From the NCBI RefSeq assembly GCF_014189535.1, contig NZ_CP050308.1, forward strand, positions 2,393,501 to 2,457,500: a stretch of DNA of 64,000 bases, written 5' to 3'. The DNA is from Rhizobium lusitanum. GTDB taxonomy: Bacteria > Pseudomonadota > Alphaproteobacteria > Rhizobiales > Rhizobiaceae. Under the pieces are notes generated by a model. It was not told where the DNA came from. It saw only the letters and a list, made by a program, of their open reading frames with translations, and ran no database searches. A program made the translations under genes and the position numbers. Positions 9,450 through 19,220 of the stretch are shown here, piece by piece; within the stretch, counting starts at the first letter, position 1; each line of letters starts with the position of its first letter.

Positions 9450-10685
9450 TTAGCCTACCCTTGCAATGCGAAACGTCGCATCCAGCCAACTGCTCCCAAT
9501 GAACATGAACTGCCCCGCGTTTACTACGTCAAAGACCATGGCATTATCCTGCCACTCGTAGTTCTTGTCGAGGTGGGTGTCGGAATTCACCAGTGCCGGC
9601 GAAAACGAATAGGAGCCAGGACCGAGTGTACAGGTGAAAGGTAGTTCGTAGACTATTTTCTCTCCCGAGGTGACGTTTTCGACAACCTGCCTGGTATGCC
9701 AGGTATTTGTACCCCAAATGACATGGCCAGTTCGGTCGCGAAGCATATAGCCCAGAACAAGTTTGGGAATATCCGCATACGCTTTAGCCTCGAGACGCAA
9801 CAGAAGGTGTTGGCCGACACGAGCAGTATTTACCGGTTGCAGCGTATGCTGATCCAATAGCTCAAGCGTCTCGACACGGGCTTCATAGGTACCCGATTGC
9901 GTGTGCAACCATCCATCACTATTGCGCTTCTGCTGTATGGTCAAATTGCTGTTTTCACGCTCAGCGACCATCGCATTATAATAATCTACCACTTCGTCGG
10001 GTGGGCCATCTTTTACAATCGCGCCCTTGTCCAGCAGGATCACGCGTTCACAAAGCGCTTTGACGTCTCCAAGGCCATGTGTGACGAGGAGGATTGCCGT
10101 GCCTTCCGCCTTGAACTGCCTGATGCGGTCAAAGCTCTTATGCTGAAAATAGCTGTCTCCGACTGAAAGCACTTCATCAACAATCAGAATGTCCGGCCTC
10201 TTGGCAGTCGCAAGTGCAAAGGCCAGTCGCGCCTGCATGCCACTGGAATAAACGCGCACCGGTTGATCGAAGAAATCGCCGATCTCTGCGAAAGCTTCGA
10301 TAGCCGGCATAAGTTCGCTTAATTCCTGTTGCGAAAATCCCATCAGACCACCGGCCTGGTAGACGTTCTGTCGACCGGTGAATTCGGGATTGAAGCCGAG
10401 TCCCAATTCCAGGATGGCGCTGATACGGCCGGAAACGTGAACGCTCCCGCTGGTCGGCCGTACTGTTCCGGTAACGATCTTCAACAAGGTGCTCTTGCCT
10501 GCGCCGTTTTGACCAATCAGGGCTACAGCTTCTCCAGCGCCTACCTCAAACGAAATATCGCGACTGGCCCAGAATTCCGAGACAGGAGTGAACGAGGCCC
10601 CGAACCAGTTTGCGAACCTTTGCAGGTTGCTTCGATAAGTCGGGTATCGTTTGCTGACGTGGTCAACCGTGAGTATTGAAGTCAT
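9450..10685 (-). CDS. wzt: O-antigen ABC exporter ATPase with C-terminal glycan-binding domain
   Basis: A 411-residue Wzt. The N-terminal ABC ATPase (residues 1-235) has Walker A GQNGAGKST at 58-66, signature VYSSGMQARLAFA and Walker B ILIVDEV. The C-terminal ~150 residues are a predicted beta sandwich (GYMLRDRTGHVIWGTNT, SFSPALVNSDTHLD), matching the Wzt C-terminal domain that recognises the modified chain end before export. The ATG at 10685 overlaps the stop of the permease gene by one base (TGATG), so the pair is translationally coupled. A longer reading frame up to 10922 lies inside the permease gene and is rejected. The adjacent methyltransferase is a plausible source of the terminal modification that this domain reads. 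Confidence 0.88.
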   Translation of the reverse strand: MTSILTVDHVSKRYPTYRSNLQRFANWFGASFTPVSEFWASRDISFEVGAGEAVALIGQNGAGKSTLLKIVTGTVRPTSGSVHVSGRISAILELGLGFNPEFTGRQNVYQAGGLMGFSQQELSELMPAIEAFAEIGDFFDQPVRVYSSGMQARLAFALATAKRPDILIVDEVLSVGDSYFQHKSFDRIRQFKAEGTAILLVTHGLGDVKALCERVILLDKGAIVKDGPPDEVVDYYNAMVAERENSNLTIQQKRNSDGWLHTQSGTYEARVETLELLDQHTLQPVNTARVGQHLLLRLEAKAYADIPKLVLGYMLRDRTGHVIWGTNTWHTRQVVENVTSGEKIVYELPFTCTLGPGSYSFSPALVNSDTHLDKNYEWQDNAMVFDVVNAGQFMFIGSSWLDATFRIARVG

Positions 10686-11470
10686 CAAAGCGCATCCACA
10701 AGATCGGCACTGGCACGACGAAATACAACAAATGATAGCAAAACCATCAGTGCGCCCAGCGCAATGGCAGGCCAGAGGCCGCTCCAAGAGGGCCCCTGAT
10801 CTAGAAGTAGGGCATTCTGATAGAGAGTGACCAGCGGCATCATCGGATTGAAACGCAGAATCTGCTGAAACCTCTCCGGCACGGCGGACGTAACATATAC
10901 GATCGGCGTAAACCAGAACCACAGCTGCATCACCACAGTCATGAACTGGGCGACATCACGAGCAAAAACGTTCAGCACGCCGAGAAATACGCCAATCCCG
11001 AATGCGACCACTGAAATCATCAGCATGCCGGGTATCAGATAGAACCAGGCAAAGCCTGGATAATGGCCGAAGAAAAGAAAAATGACGGCGATGGCGCACA
11101 GCAAGAGAAGGTGATTGATCATCGCACTACCCCAAACGATGATGGGCAGGCAAAGCCGGGGAAACGAAATCTTCTTCAACGCTTGAGCTTGATCGATGAA
11201 AACGGTCATGCTCCGCGTCAAGATCTCGCTGAACAGACCCCATGCGGCCATACCCGACAAAAGATAGATTGGATAGGCGGCCGGACTGGTCATATTCGGC
11301 ATTTTTGCCCGCATGACTTCCGATAAGACGATCGAAAATATCAATGCCTGCGCCAGCGGATGAAGGATGAACCACAGCGCACCCAATCGCGACCGGGCGA
11401 ATCGTCCGCGCAATTCGCCCTTGATCGAGGCGAGAATAAAATGTCTGTATTTCCAAACGCTATTTAGCAA
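10685..11470 (-). CDS. wzm: O-antigen ABC exporter permease
   Basis: ABC-2 permease of 261 residues with six hydrophobic segments and the N-terminal interface region GELRGRFARSRLGALW. It forms the inner-membrane channel of the O-antigen exporter with the coupled Wzt. The start is TTG at 11470, supported by GGAGAG seven bases upstream. No in-frame ATG is available at that position. It lies 52 bases downstream of rmd in the gmd-rmd-wzm-wzt-fkbM order, typical of D-rhamnose-containing O-antigen clusters exported by the ABC pathway. Confidence 0.87.
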   Translation of the reverse strand: MLNSVWKYRHFILASIKGELRGRFARSRLGALWFILHPLAQALIFSIVLSEVMRAKMPNMTSPAAYPIYLLSGMAAWGLFSEILTRSMTVFIDQAQALKKISFPRLCLPIIVWGSAMINHLLLLCAIAVIFLFFGHYPGFAWFYLIPGMLMISVVAFGIGVFLGVLNVFARDVAQFMTVVMQLWFWFTPIVYVTSAVPERFQQILRFNPMMPLVTLYQNALLLDQGPSWSGLWPAIALGALMVLLSFVVFRRASADLVDAL

Positions 11471-11522
11471 ATGTTATCTCTCCGATATTTCCGGCATAAG
11501 ATCCGGCATGGAACCGATAATA

Positions 11523-12491
11523 TTATCGACGCGCAACCCGGATCTTCCAATCTTCAAGAACATCGCCAAGTGTACGGCTTAATTCTATTTCCGGCTTCCA
11601 GCCAAAGGACGCCAAAGCCGCCCTGTTGTCGCCTGAGGCCGCCACGATTTCGGGCCCGCGCAGCCGTTGCGCATCGATCTCGACTTCCACGTCCAATCCC
11701 GAAACCGCGATCAGCCTGTCGAGTATCGACTGAATCTGCACGGAGCGGCCCGAAGATAGATTGAAGACGCCGCCGAGCATATCCGACACATCCTCGATCA
11801 GAGCAGCGTCGGCATAGGCACGCACAACGTCTCGCACGTCAAGAAAATCACGGAAGGCAGAGAGATTTCCGACACTGATGCGAGGAGTTTTGGCACCCAC
11901 CGAAATTTCCGCAAGTTGCTTGGCGAAAGCAGAGACAACATAAGCATCCGTCTGGCCGGGTCCCGTGTGGTTGAACGGACGGAAGCGGATAGATTTCAAT
12001 CCATCATAGGCAAGCTGCCCGATGAGCACGTCTGCCGCCGCTTTCGTTGCGCCATACACATTCATCGGCTTGAGGGCGGCGCTCTCCATTACCGGCGCGT
12101 TTGCCGCGTCGATGAACGAAGCACCATAGGCTTCGGAACTGCCCACGAAGATGAAGCGCGATTCGGGCGCAAGCTCCATCGTGGCGTAGGCGAGATTCAT
12201 GGTACCTTGAAAATTCACACCCCAGGCTCGCTGCGGCATCTTGCGGGCATCCGCAGGGGCTGCGATTGCGGCGAGATGAATGATTGCCGTTGGGCGGCAA
12301 TCACGGATCAGGGCCGTCACCTGATCCCGATCTGTGATATCTGTCTTCCAGTCCGACGCATCTCCCTGACCGGCGGTCAAAACCACCAGGTCAGGATCCT
12401 GTTTCAGCCGCCGCTCGTGCAATTCACGCTGCAGCCACGCCCCGACAAAGCCGCTGGCGCCAGTAATGAGAATACGGTGTTCTCTCGGCAT
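11523..12491 (-). CDS. rmd: GDP-6-deoxy-D-lyxo-4-hexulose reductase (GDP-D-rhamnose synthesis)
   Basis: Extended SDR enzyme of 322 residues. The NAD(P)-binding motif GASGFVG lies near residues 12-18, the catalytic Ser-Ser in VGSSEAYG near 125, and the YxxxK pair in YGATKAA near 150. RFRPFNHTGPGQ is characteristic of the Rmd/GDP-mannose-derived sugar branch. It reduces the Gmd product, GDP-4-keto-6-deoxymannose, to GDP-D-rhamnose in the cytoplasm. It lies 29 bases downstream of gmd in the same operon. A GDP-fucose or GDP-talose synthase cannot be fully excluded by eye, but the sequence reads as Rmd rather than Fcl (WcaG). Confidence 0.82.
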   Translation of the reverse strand: MPREHRILITGASGFVGAWLQRELHERRLKQDPDLVVLTAGQGDASDWKTDITDRDQVTALIRDCRPTAIIHLAAIAAPADARKMPQRAWGVNFQGTMNLAYATMELAPESRFIFVGSSEAYGASFIDAANAPVMESAALKPMNVYGATKAAADVLIGQLAYDGLKSIRFRPFNHTGPGQTDAYVVSAFAKQLAEISVGAKTPRISVGNLSAFRDFLDVRDVVRAYADAALIEDVSDMLGGVFNLSSGRSVQIQSILDRLIAVSGLDVEVEIDAQRLRGPEIVAASGDNRAALASFGWKPEIELSRTLGDVLEDWKIRVARR

Positions 12492-12520
12492 GGGAGTGTC
12501 TCGTCATTCGGCCGGAAGGT

Positions 12521-13914
<1,394 letters not shown>

Positions 13915-15033
13915 TCAGCCCGCACGGGAGCCCGTCAATTCGCCATAGAGGCGACTATAGGCCGAGCACATCTTCTCCGCCGTGAAACATGCAAGATAGC
14001 GATCACGCGCCGCGGCACCCAGTGCAGCAGCCTTCTGCTCGTTGTCCCAGAGGGATTTCATTGCATTCGACAGAGCATCGACATCGTTCGGCGGCACCAC
14101 GAACCCCGTCTGCTTATCCAGATTGACGAAACTGGTCCCCGTGCCGATTTCGCATGAAATCATCGGTTTGCCGAACATTGACGCTTCGACAAGAGAAAGC
14201 CCGAAGGCCTCAGAGCGAAGATGCGAGGGAAACGCAAACCCTGCACACATCTCGAGCAGAGCAATCTTGTCGCTGTCTGACAAGGATCCGAGAAAATGGA
14301 TATTGTGCGGATTTTGCCCAGCGGCCTGCTTCAGTTCCGCCTCCATCGGCCCACTGCCGACGATCACGATATCGAGGCCATTGCGTTTCGCGGCTTCCAG
14401 CAGGATATGGACCCCCTTGTAATACCGCAGGACGCCGACGAATAAGAGAAAGCGATTGGGAAGCTTGTCGCGCCAACGAGCGAGCGTCACTTCATCCGCT
14501 TTCGGATAGTCTGCTTCATCCAGGCCCAACGGGATAACGGTTGTCTTGGATTTGAACCTTTCCAGGACATCGCTCGACAAGAGATAATTGGGAGATGTCG
14601 CGACAATGCGGTCGACGCTTTTCAGAAATCGAAACATCAACGGCTTGTAAAACTGCAGTAAAACCTTCTGCTTCACGATGTCGGAATGATAGGTGACGAC
14701 CGTCGGCTTGCCGGGAGGAACGGTGAGATGAACGATGTCCATTACCGGCCACGGAAAGTGATAGTGGACGATGTCGGCCTTCTGGCTCAACTCCCGAAAA
14801 CGTCCGAACACCTCGCGCGAAAAGCCGGTGGAGGCGAATTCAAAATCGAGCTTGGCCTTGTGAGCCATATGACCATCGAATTCGATGCTGTTTTCCACCG
14901 GTGTTTCGCTGAGCGATAGGACATCTGACTCCACGCCATATTTGGCGGTGCCCTTGGCGATCGCATGGATCGTCCGCTCAACGCCGCCGAATGTGTCAGG
15001 CCAATATGTTTTGAAGAAATGTAGAACGCGCAT
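13915..15033 (-). CDS. GT4 family glycosyltransferase
   Basis: GT-B glycosyltransferase of 372 residues. It begins MRVLHFFKTYWPDTFGGVER with an N-terminal acceptor domain containing VHYHFPWP and VTYHSDIVKQ. The donor domain has FVGVLRYYKGVHILLEA near residue 205, and an SEAFGLSLVEASMFGKP motif with the donor-binding glutamates near 290. The overall look is of mannosyl/rhamnosyl transferases acting on lipid-linked polysaccharide. I chose the ATG at 15033 because AGGG precedes it; an open frame extending to 15252 shows no protein-like sequence. It is divergent from the small cupin gene at 15264. Confidence 0.86.
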   Translation of the reverse strand: MRVLHFFKTYWPDTFGGVERTIHAIAKGTAKYGVESDVLSLSETPVENSIEFDGHMAHKAKLDFEFASTGFSREVFGRFRELSQKADIVHYHFPWPVMDIVHLTVPPGKPTVVTYHSDIVKQKVLLQFYKPLMFRFLKSVDRIVATSPNYLLSSDVLERFKSKTTVIPLGLDEADYPKADEVTLARWRDKLPNRFLLFVGVLRYYKGVHILLEAAKRNGLDIVIVGSGPMEAELKQAAGQNPHNIHFLGSLSDSDKIALLEMCAGFAFPSHLRSEAFGLSLVEASMFGKPMISCEIGTGTSFVNLDKQTGFVVPPNDVDALSNAMKSLWDNEQKAAALGAAARDRYLACFTAEKMCSAYSRLYGELTGSRAG

Positions 15034-15263
15034 GCCATCCCTGTATCGAAAAGCGAGCGCGGCGTCACCTAGGGCATTGCTGAGCCTGCAAAAGCTACCC
15101 GAGCTAAACAAGAATGCCGAAGCAGGTTGGACAGGAGCGCGCAAAGAAGGCTCTTTGCCGGCATCGGCCAAAAAAACCTTGCTCTGCCAGCATCGGTGAA
15201 CTAATCCCGCGCATAATTTTTGGTCGTGCGGCGGTCGATCGAGATTTTGCAAAGGAAGTTTCG

Positions 15264-15632
15264 TTGAAATCTGGAAGCTGTTATAAGATTGGCGACAATG
15301 ATCAGCGCCCTTGGGGCAGATGGCATGTGCTCGATATCGGTGATCGCCACGTCGTCAAACGCATCGTGGTGAACCCCGGCGAGCGGCTGTCGTTGCAATA
15401 TCACAACCATCGTTCGGAGCGTTGGACCGCCGTTTCAGGGCATGGCATTGCCGAGATCGACGGAATGGAACACGTCCTGCAGCTCGGGCATACCGTCGAT
15501 ATTCCGCTGAAGGCGACGCACCGGGCTTCATGCACCGGCGACGCGCCGCTCGTTTTCATCGAGATTCAATATGGCGAGCTCCTCGACGAGAACGATATCA
15601 TCCGGCTCAGCGACGACTACAACCGGGTCTGA
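15264..15632 (+). CDS. Mannose-6-phosphate isomerase-type cupin
   Basis: Single cupin domain of about 122 residues, equivalent to the C-terminal domain of bifunctional ManC/type II phosphomannose isomerase (PF01050). It shows PWGRWHVLD, GERLSLQYHNHRSERW with metal-binding His residues, and the HTVDIPLKATHR second motif. It may supply mannose-6-phosphate for GDP-mannose, the substrate of the nearby Gmd. The stand-alone form may instead be structural or regulatory. A TTG at 15264 preceded by AAAGGAAG is the likely start. An in-frame ATG at 15114 would add 50 residues of low-quality sequence. It converges on rfbC with 13 bases between stops. Confidence 0.75.
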   Translation: MKSGSCYKIGDNDQRPWGRWHVLDIGDRHVVKRIVVNPGERLSLQYHNHRSERWTAVSGHGIAEIDGMEHVLQLGHTVDIPLKATHRASCTGDAPLVFIEIQYGELLDENDIIRLSDDYNRV

Positions 15633-15645
15633 CATCGAGCCGATA

Positions 15646-16194
15646 TCAATCAAATACCTCAGCATCCACCAGCAACGGCTGCTGCTGATCCTTGGCGGAG
15701 AGCGTGAGCGCTTCGGCGGTTTTCCAGTCAATGCCGATCTTCGGGTCGTCCCAGCGGATCCCGCGGTCACTCGCGGGGGCGTAGTAGTTGGTGGTCTTGT
15801 AGAGGAATTCGACGCGGTCGCTCAGCGTCAGGAAGCCATGGGCAAAGCCTTCCGGGATCCAAAGCTGGCGCTTGTTCTCCTCCGACAGGAGAACACCGAC
15901 CCACTGACCGAATGTCAGAGACGACCGCCTGATGTCGACGGCGACATCATAGACTTCGCCGACCACGACCCGGACGAGCTTGGCCTGCGCATGCGGCGGC
16001 AACTGATAGTGCAGGCCGCGCAAAACGCCCTTGCCCGACCGGCTGTGATTGTCCTGTACGAAGGCTGCGCTTCGCCCAATCGCCGCTTCGAACTTAGCCT
16101 GGTTGAAACTCTCAAGGAAAAATCCGCGGTCATCGGCGAACACGGCTGGTTCGATGATCTTGACGTCCGGTATGGCGGTATCGATGGCTTTCAT
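15646..16194 (-). CDS. rfbC: dTDP-4-dehydrorhamnose 3,5-epimerase
   Basis: Cupin-fold epimerase of 182 residues, third step of dTDP-L-rhamnose synthesis. Diagnostic strings are DDRGFFLESFNQAKF, FVQDNHSRSGKGVLRGLHYQ with the catalytic His, and RQLWIPEGFAHGFLTL. The Tyr in EFLYKTTNYYAP is the usual general acid. The start at 16194 has AGGAAAG upstream; the open frame continuing to 16362 overlaps rfbA and is not used. It is the last gene of the rfbB-rfbD-rfbA-rfbC set. Confidence 0.94.
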   Translation of the reverse strand: MKAIDTAIPDVKIIEPAVFADDRGFFLESFNQAKFEAAIGRSAAFVQDNHSRSGKGVLRGLHYQLPPHAQAKLVRVVVGEVYDVAVDIRRSSLTFGQWVGVLLSEENKRQLWIPEGFAHGFLTLSDRVEFLYKTTNYYAPASDRGIRWDDPKIGIDWKTAEALTLSAKDQQQPLLVDAEVFD

Positions 16195-16262
16195 GTGTCT
16201 TTCCTGCTTCACGCTGCCGGCATTCGACAGGCCAGCTCCACGCAACTCGACCGAGTGCGCCG

Positions 16263-17150
16263 TTAAAATATCTGTTCGCGCAGAATTCCCAGAAGATACT
16301 GCCCATAGGCGTTCTTCTTCAGCGGCTCGGCCAGCGCCTCCACCTGGGAAGCGTCGATCCAATGGCTCCGATAGGCAATTTCCTCGGGGCAGGCGACTTT
16401 CAACCCCTGTCGGCTTTCGATCGTAGCAATGTAATGGCTCGCCTCCAGCATCGATTCATGCGTGCCAGTGTCGAGCCAGGCATAGCCCCGGCCCATCGTT
16501 TGCACATCCAGCCGCCCGGCATTGAGGTAATGCGCGTTGACATCGGTTATTTCCAATTCGCCGCGTGGCGAAGGACGGATCGATTTTGCGACATCGACAA
16601 CATCGGCGTCATAGAAATAAAGCCCGGTGACAGCATAATTGCTCTTCGGGACTGTCGGCTTTTCCTCAAGGCTGACCGCGCGGCCCTGCGCGTCGAATTC
16701 GACCACGCCGTAACGGTGCGGATCATGCACATGATAGGCAAAGACCGTAGCGCCATTTTCCTTGTCGCTCGCCTGATGGAGGAGCTTGGCGAAATCGTGC
16801 CCGTAGAAGATATTGTCGCCCAGTACTAAGGCTGACGGCGCGCCATCGAGGAATTCCTCGCCGATGAGAAATGCCTGCGCAAGCCCATCCGGGCTCGGTT
16901 GCACCGCATACTCAAGCTTCATGCCCCACTGACTTCCGTCCTTCAGCAACTGCTCGAAGCGAGGCGTATCCTGCGGTGTCGAAATAATCAGAACTTCACG
17001 GATGCCGGCCAGCATCAAAGTCGTCAGCGGATAGTAAATCATCGGCTTGTCGTAGATCGGCAGAAGCTGCTTGCTGACCGCAAGGGTCGCCGGATAGAGG
17101 CGTGTGCCGGATCCGCCTGCGAGGATGATACCTTTACGTGCTTTGGTCAT
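16263..17150 (-). CDS. rfbA: Glucose-1-phosphate thymidylyltransferase
   Basis: Nucleotidyltransferase of 295 residues making dTDP-glucose from dTTP and glucose-1-phosphate. The N-terminal [14 protein letters not shown] is the nucleotide-binding signature, followed by [15 protein letters not shown] and [19 protein letters not shown]-like [19 protein letters not shown] is also diagnostic. Length is standard for the short RmlA. It lies 83 bases downstream of rfbD and 68 bases upstream of rfbC on the minus strand. Feeds the L-rhamnose pathway in the cytoplasm. Confidence 0.95.
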   Translation of the reverse strand: MTKARKGIILAGGSGTRLYPATLAVSKQLLPIYDKPMIYYPLTTLMLAGIREVLIISTPQDTPRFEQLLKDGSQWGMKLEYAVQPSPDGLAQAFLIGEEFLDGAPSALVLGDNIFYGHDFAKLLHQASDKENGATVFAYHVHDPHRYGVVEFDAQGRAVSLEEKPTVPKSNYAVTGLYFYDADVVDVAKSIRPSPRGELEITDVNAHYLNAGRLDVQTMGRGYAWLDTGTHESMLEASHYIATIESRQGLKVACPEEIAYRSHWIDASQVEALAEPLKKNAYGQYLLGILREQIF

Positions 17151-17233
17151 AGTCTAGCGTCTCGTCTTTATTTCGTTTTACAGCCGCTTAGCTCGTCAGC
17201 TGCAACCGATAATTTAAACAAACCTTGCGCATT

Positions 17234-18133
17234 TCAATGCGCGGCGGGTGCAAGTCTGCCAATGACGTCATTCACGCCCTCCTGCCATGCAGGAAGAGGC
17301 AAGTCAAAGCAATCCATGAGCTTGGCGCAGTTCAATCTTGAATTTTGCGGACGCTTCGCCGGCGTCGGATAGTCGGCGGTCGTGATAGGCTTGAGAGCAT
17401 CAAGTTGAAGCGCAAGAGTGAAATTCTTCGTCAATGCCTCGCGGACGATCTGCTCCGCGTAACCATACCAGGACGTGTTGCCCTGCGCGCTCAGATGGTA
17501 GGTGCCGGAGACATCCGGTCCCTCCGAGCGGCTGACAAATTCGACGACGCCACGCGTAACGTCGGCGATCAGCGCCGCAGATGTCGGTGCGCCGATCTGA
17601 TCGGCGACAATGTTCAGGGAGTTGCGCTCCTGCGCAAGGCGCAGGATGGTCTTGAGGAAATTGTTGCCATGATGGCCATAGACCCAGCTTGTCCGCAGGA
17701 TGACGTGACCAGCGCCGGAAGAACGCACCGCCTTTTCGCCCAGCCACTTGCTTTCGCCATAGACCGACTGCGGGTTGACCGGATCGGTCTCGACATAGGC
17801 ATCGGCCTTGGTACCGTCGAAGACATAGTCGGTCGAATAATGCACGAGATAGGCGCCGCGATCCGCAGCCCAGCGTGCCAGCACACCTGGCGCCGCCGCA
17901 TTCACCGCCATTGCCTGCTCTCTTTCGCTCTCGGCGCGATCGACGGCAGTGTAGGCTGCGGGGTTCACAATGATGCTTGGCTTATGTTCCTCAAGGACCG
18001 AGAGAATGCTTGCCTCATTCGCCAAATCCATCTCGGCGCGCGTGACTGCTACTACGTTACCCAATGGTGCGAGAGAACGCTGCAATTCGAAGCCGACTTG
18101 CCCGTTGGCGCCGGTGACCAGGACCGAACTCAC
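17234..18133 (-). CDS. rfbD: dTDP-4-dehydrorhamnose reductase
   Basis: SDR-type reductase of 299 residues making dTDP-L-rhamnose. It has [13 protein letters not shown] at the N-terminus (NADPH binding), [12 protein letters not shown] and the YGESKWLGE active-site region with Tyr/Lys. The start is GTG at 18133 and overlaps the rfbB stop by four bases (GTGA), so the two are translationally coupled. Order and coupling match standard rmlBD gene pairs. Confidence 0.94.
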   Translation of the reverse strand: MSSVLVTGANGQVGFELQRSLAPLGNVVAVTRAEMDLANEASILSVLEEHKPSIIVNPAAYTAVDRAESEREQAMAVNAAAPGVLARWAADRGAYLVHYSTDYVFDGTKADAYVETDPVNPQSVYGESKWLGEKAVRSSGAGHVILRTSWVYGHHGNNFLKTILRLAQERNSLNIVADQIGAPTSAALIADVTRGVVEFVSRSEGPDVSGTYHLSAQGNTSWYGYAEQIVREALTKNFTLALQLDALKPITTADYPTPAKRPQNSRLNCAKLMDCFDLPLPAWQEGVNDVIGRLAPAAH

Positions 18134-19197
18134 GCCTGAACCTCATACTGCTTGCCCACCCATTCGCGATAGGCGCCGCTGGTGACATTCTTCACCCAAT
18201 CCTCATTGGCGAGATACCACTCGATCGTCTTGCGAATGCCGGTCTCGAACGTTTCCTCCGGCTTCCAGCCCAACTCGCGCTCGAGCTTGCGCGCATCGAT
18301 CGCATAGCGGCGATCATGACCGGGCCTGTCCTTCACGAAGGAGATCTGGTCCTTGTAACGGCTACCGCCGGCCTTCGGCCTCAGATCGTCGAGGATGGCG
18401 CAGATGGTATGCACCACATCCAGATTGGGCTTCTCGTTCCAACCACCGACATTGTAGGTCTCGCCGACCTTGCCGGATTGAAGCACACGGCGAATGGCGC
18501 TGCAGTGATCCTTGACATAGAGCCAATCGCGGATCTGCTGACCGTCGCCATAGATCGGCAGGCTCTTGCCCGAAAGCGCGTTCAGGATCACCAGCGGGAT
18601 CAGCTTCTCGGGAAAATGATAAGGACCGTAATTGTTGCTGCAATTCGTGGTCAGAACCGGCAGGCCGTAGGTGTGATGCCAGGCGCGCACCAGATGGTCG
18701 GACGCCGCCTTGCTCGCGGAATAAGGGCTGTTCGGCTCATATTGATGGAGCTCGTTGAACGGCGCCTCATCCTTGGAGAGCGTGCCATAGACCTCGTCGG
18801 TCGAGACATGCAGGAAGCGGAACGCCTGCTTCTCGCCGTCCGGCAAACCGTCCCAGTAGCCACGAACCGATTCCAGCAGGTTGAAGGTGCCGACGATATT
18901 CGTCTGAATGAACTCGCCGGGGCCATGAATGGAACGGTCGACATGACTTTCAGCGGCAAAATTGAGGACGGCGCGAGGCTTGTGCGTGGCCAGCAGATTG
19001 CCGATCAGATCGCGGTCGCCGATATCGCCATGAACGAAAACATGACGATTATTGCCGGTCAGGCCCTTTAGCGTATCCAGATTGCCGGCATAGGTCAGCT
19101 TGTCGAGATTGATCACAGCCTCATCGAAGTGACTTAACCAATCGAGAACAAAATTCCCGCCGATGAAGCCGGCGCCCCCAGAAACCAAGATCGTCAT
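18130..19197 (-). CDS. rfbB: dTDP-glucose 4,6-dehydratase
   Basis: SDR dehydratase of 355 residues, second step of dTDP-L-rhamnose synthesis. It carries [16 protein letters not shown] (NAD binding), [20 protein letters not shown] with the catalytic Thr-Asp-Glu, and [20 protein letters not shown] with Tyr/Lys. The ATG at 19197 is used; a longer frame to 19263 runs into the giant glycosyltransferase gene. It follows that gene with a 23-base gap, so the methyltransferase/glycosyltransferase fusion and the L-rhamnose genes are probably one transcript. Confidence 0.95.
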   Translation of the reverse strand: MTILVSGGAGFIGGNFVLDWLSHFDEAVINLDKLTYAGNLDTLKGLTGNNRHVFVHGDIGDRDLIGNLLATHKPRAVLNFAAESHVDRSIHGPGEFIQTNIVGTFNLLESVRGYWDGLPDGEKQAFRFLHVSTDEVYGTLSKDEAPFNELHQYEPNSPYSASKAASDHLVRAWHHTYGLPVLTTNCSNNYGPYHFPEKLIPLVILNALSGKSLPIYGDGQQIRDWLYVKDHCSAIRRVLQSGKVGETYNVGGWNEKPNLDVVHTICAILDDLRPKAGGSRYKDQISFVKDRPGHDRRYAIDARKLERELGWKPEETFETGIRKTIEWYLANEDWVKNVTSGAYREWVGKQYEVQA

Positions 19198-19220
19198 TTC
19201 GCTTCTATTCCTATCTAGAC

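Noticed and set aside
10686..10922. 79-residue N-terminal extension of wzt
   Set aside because: Cys/Ser-rich sequence overlapping wzm; the ATG at 10685 coupled to the wzm stop is the natural start.
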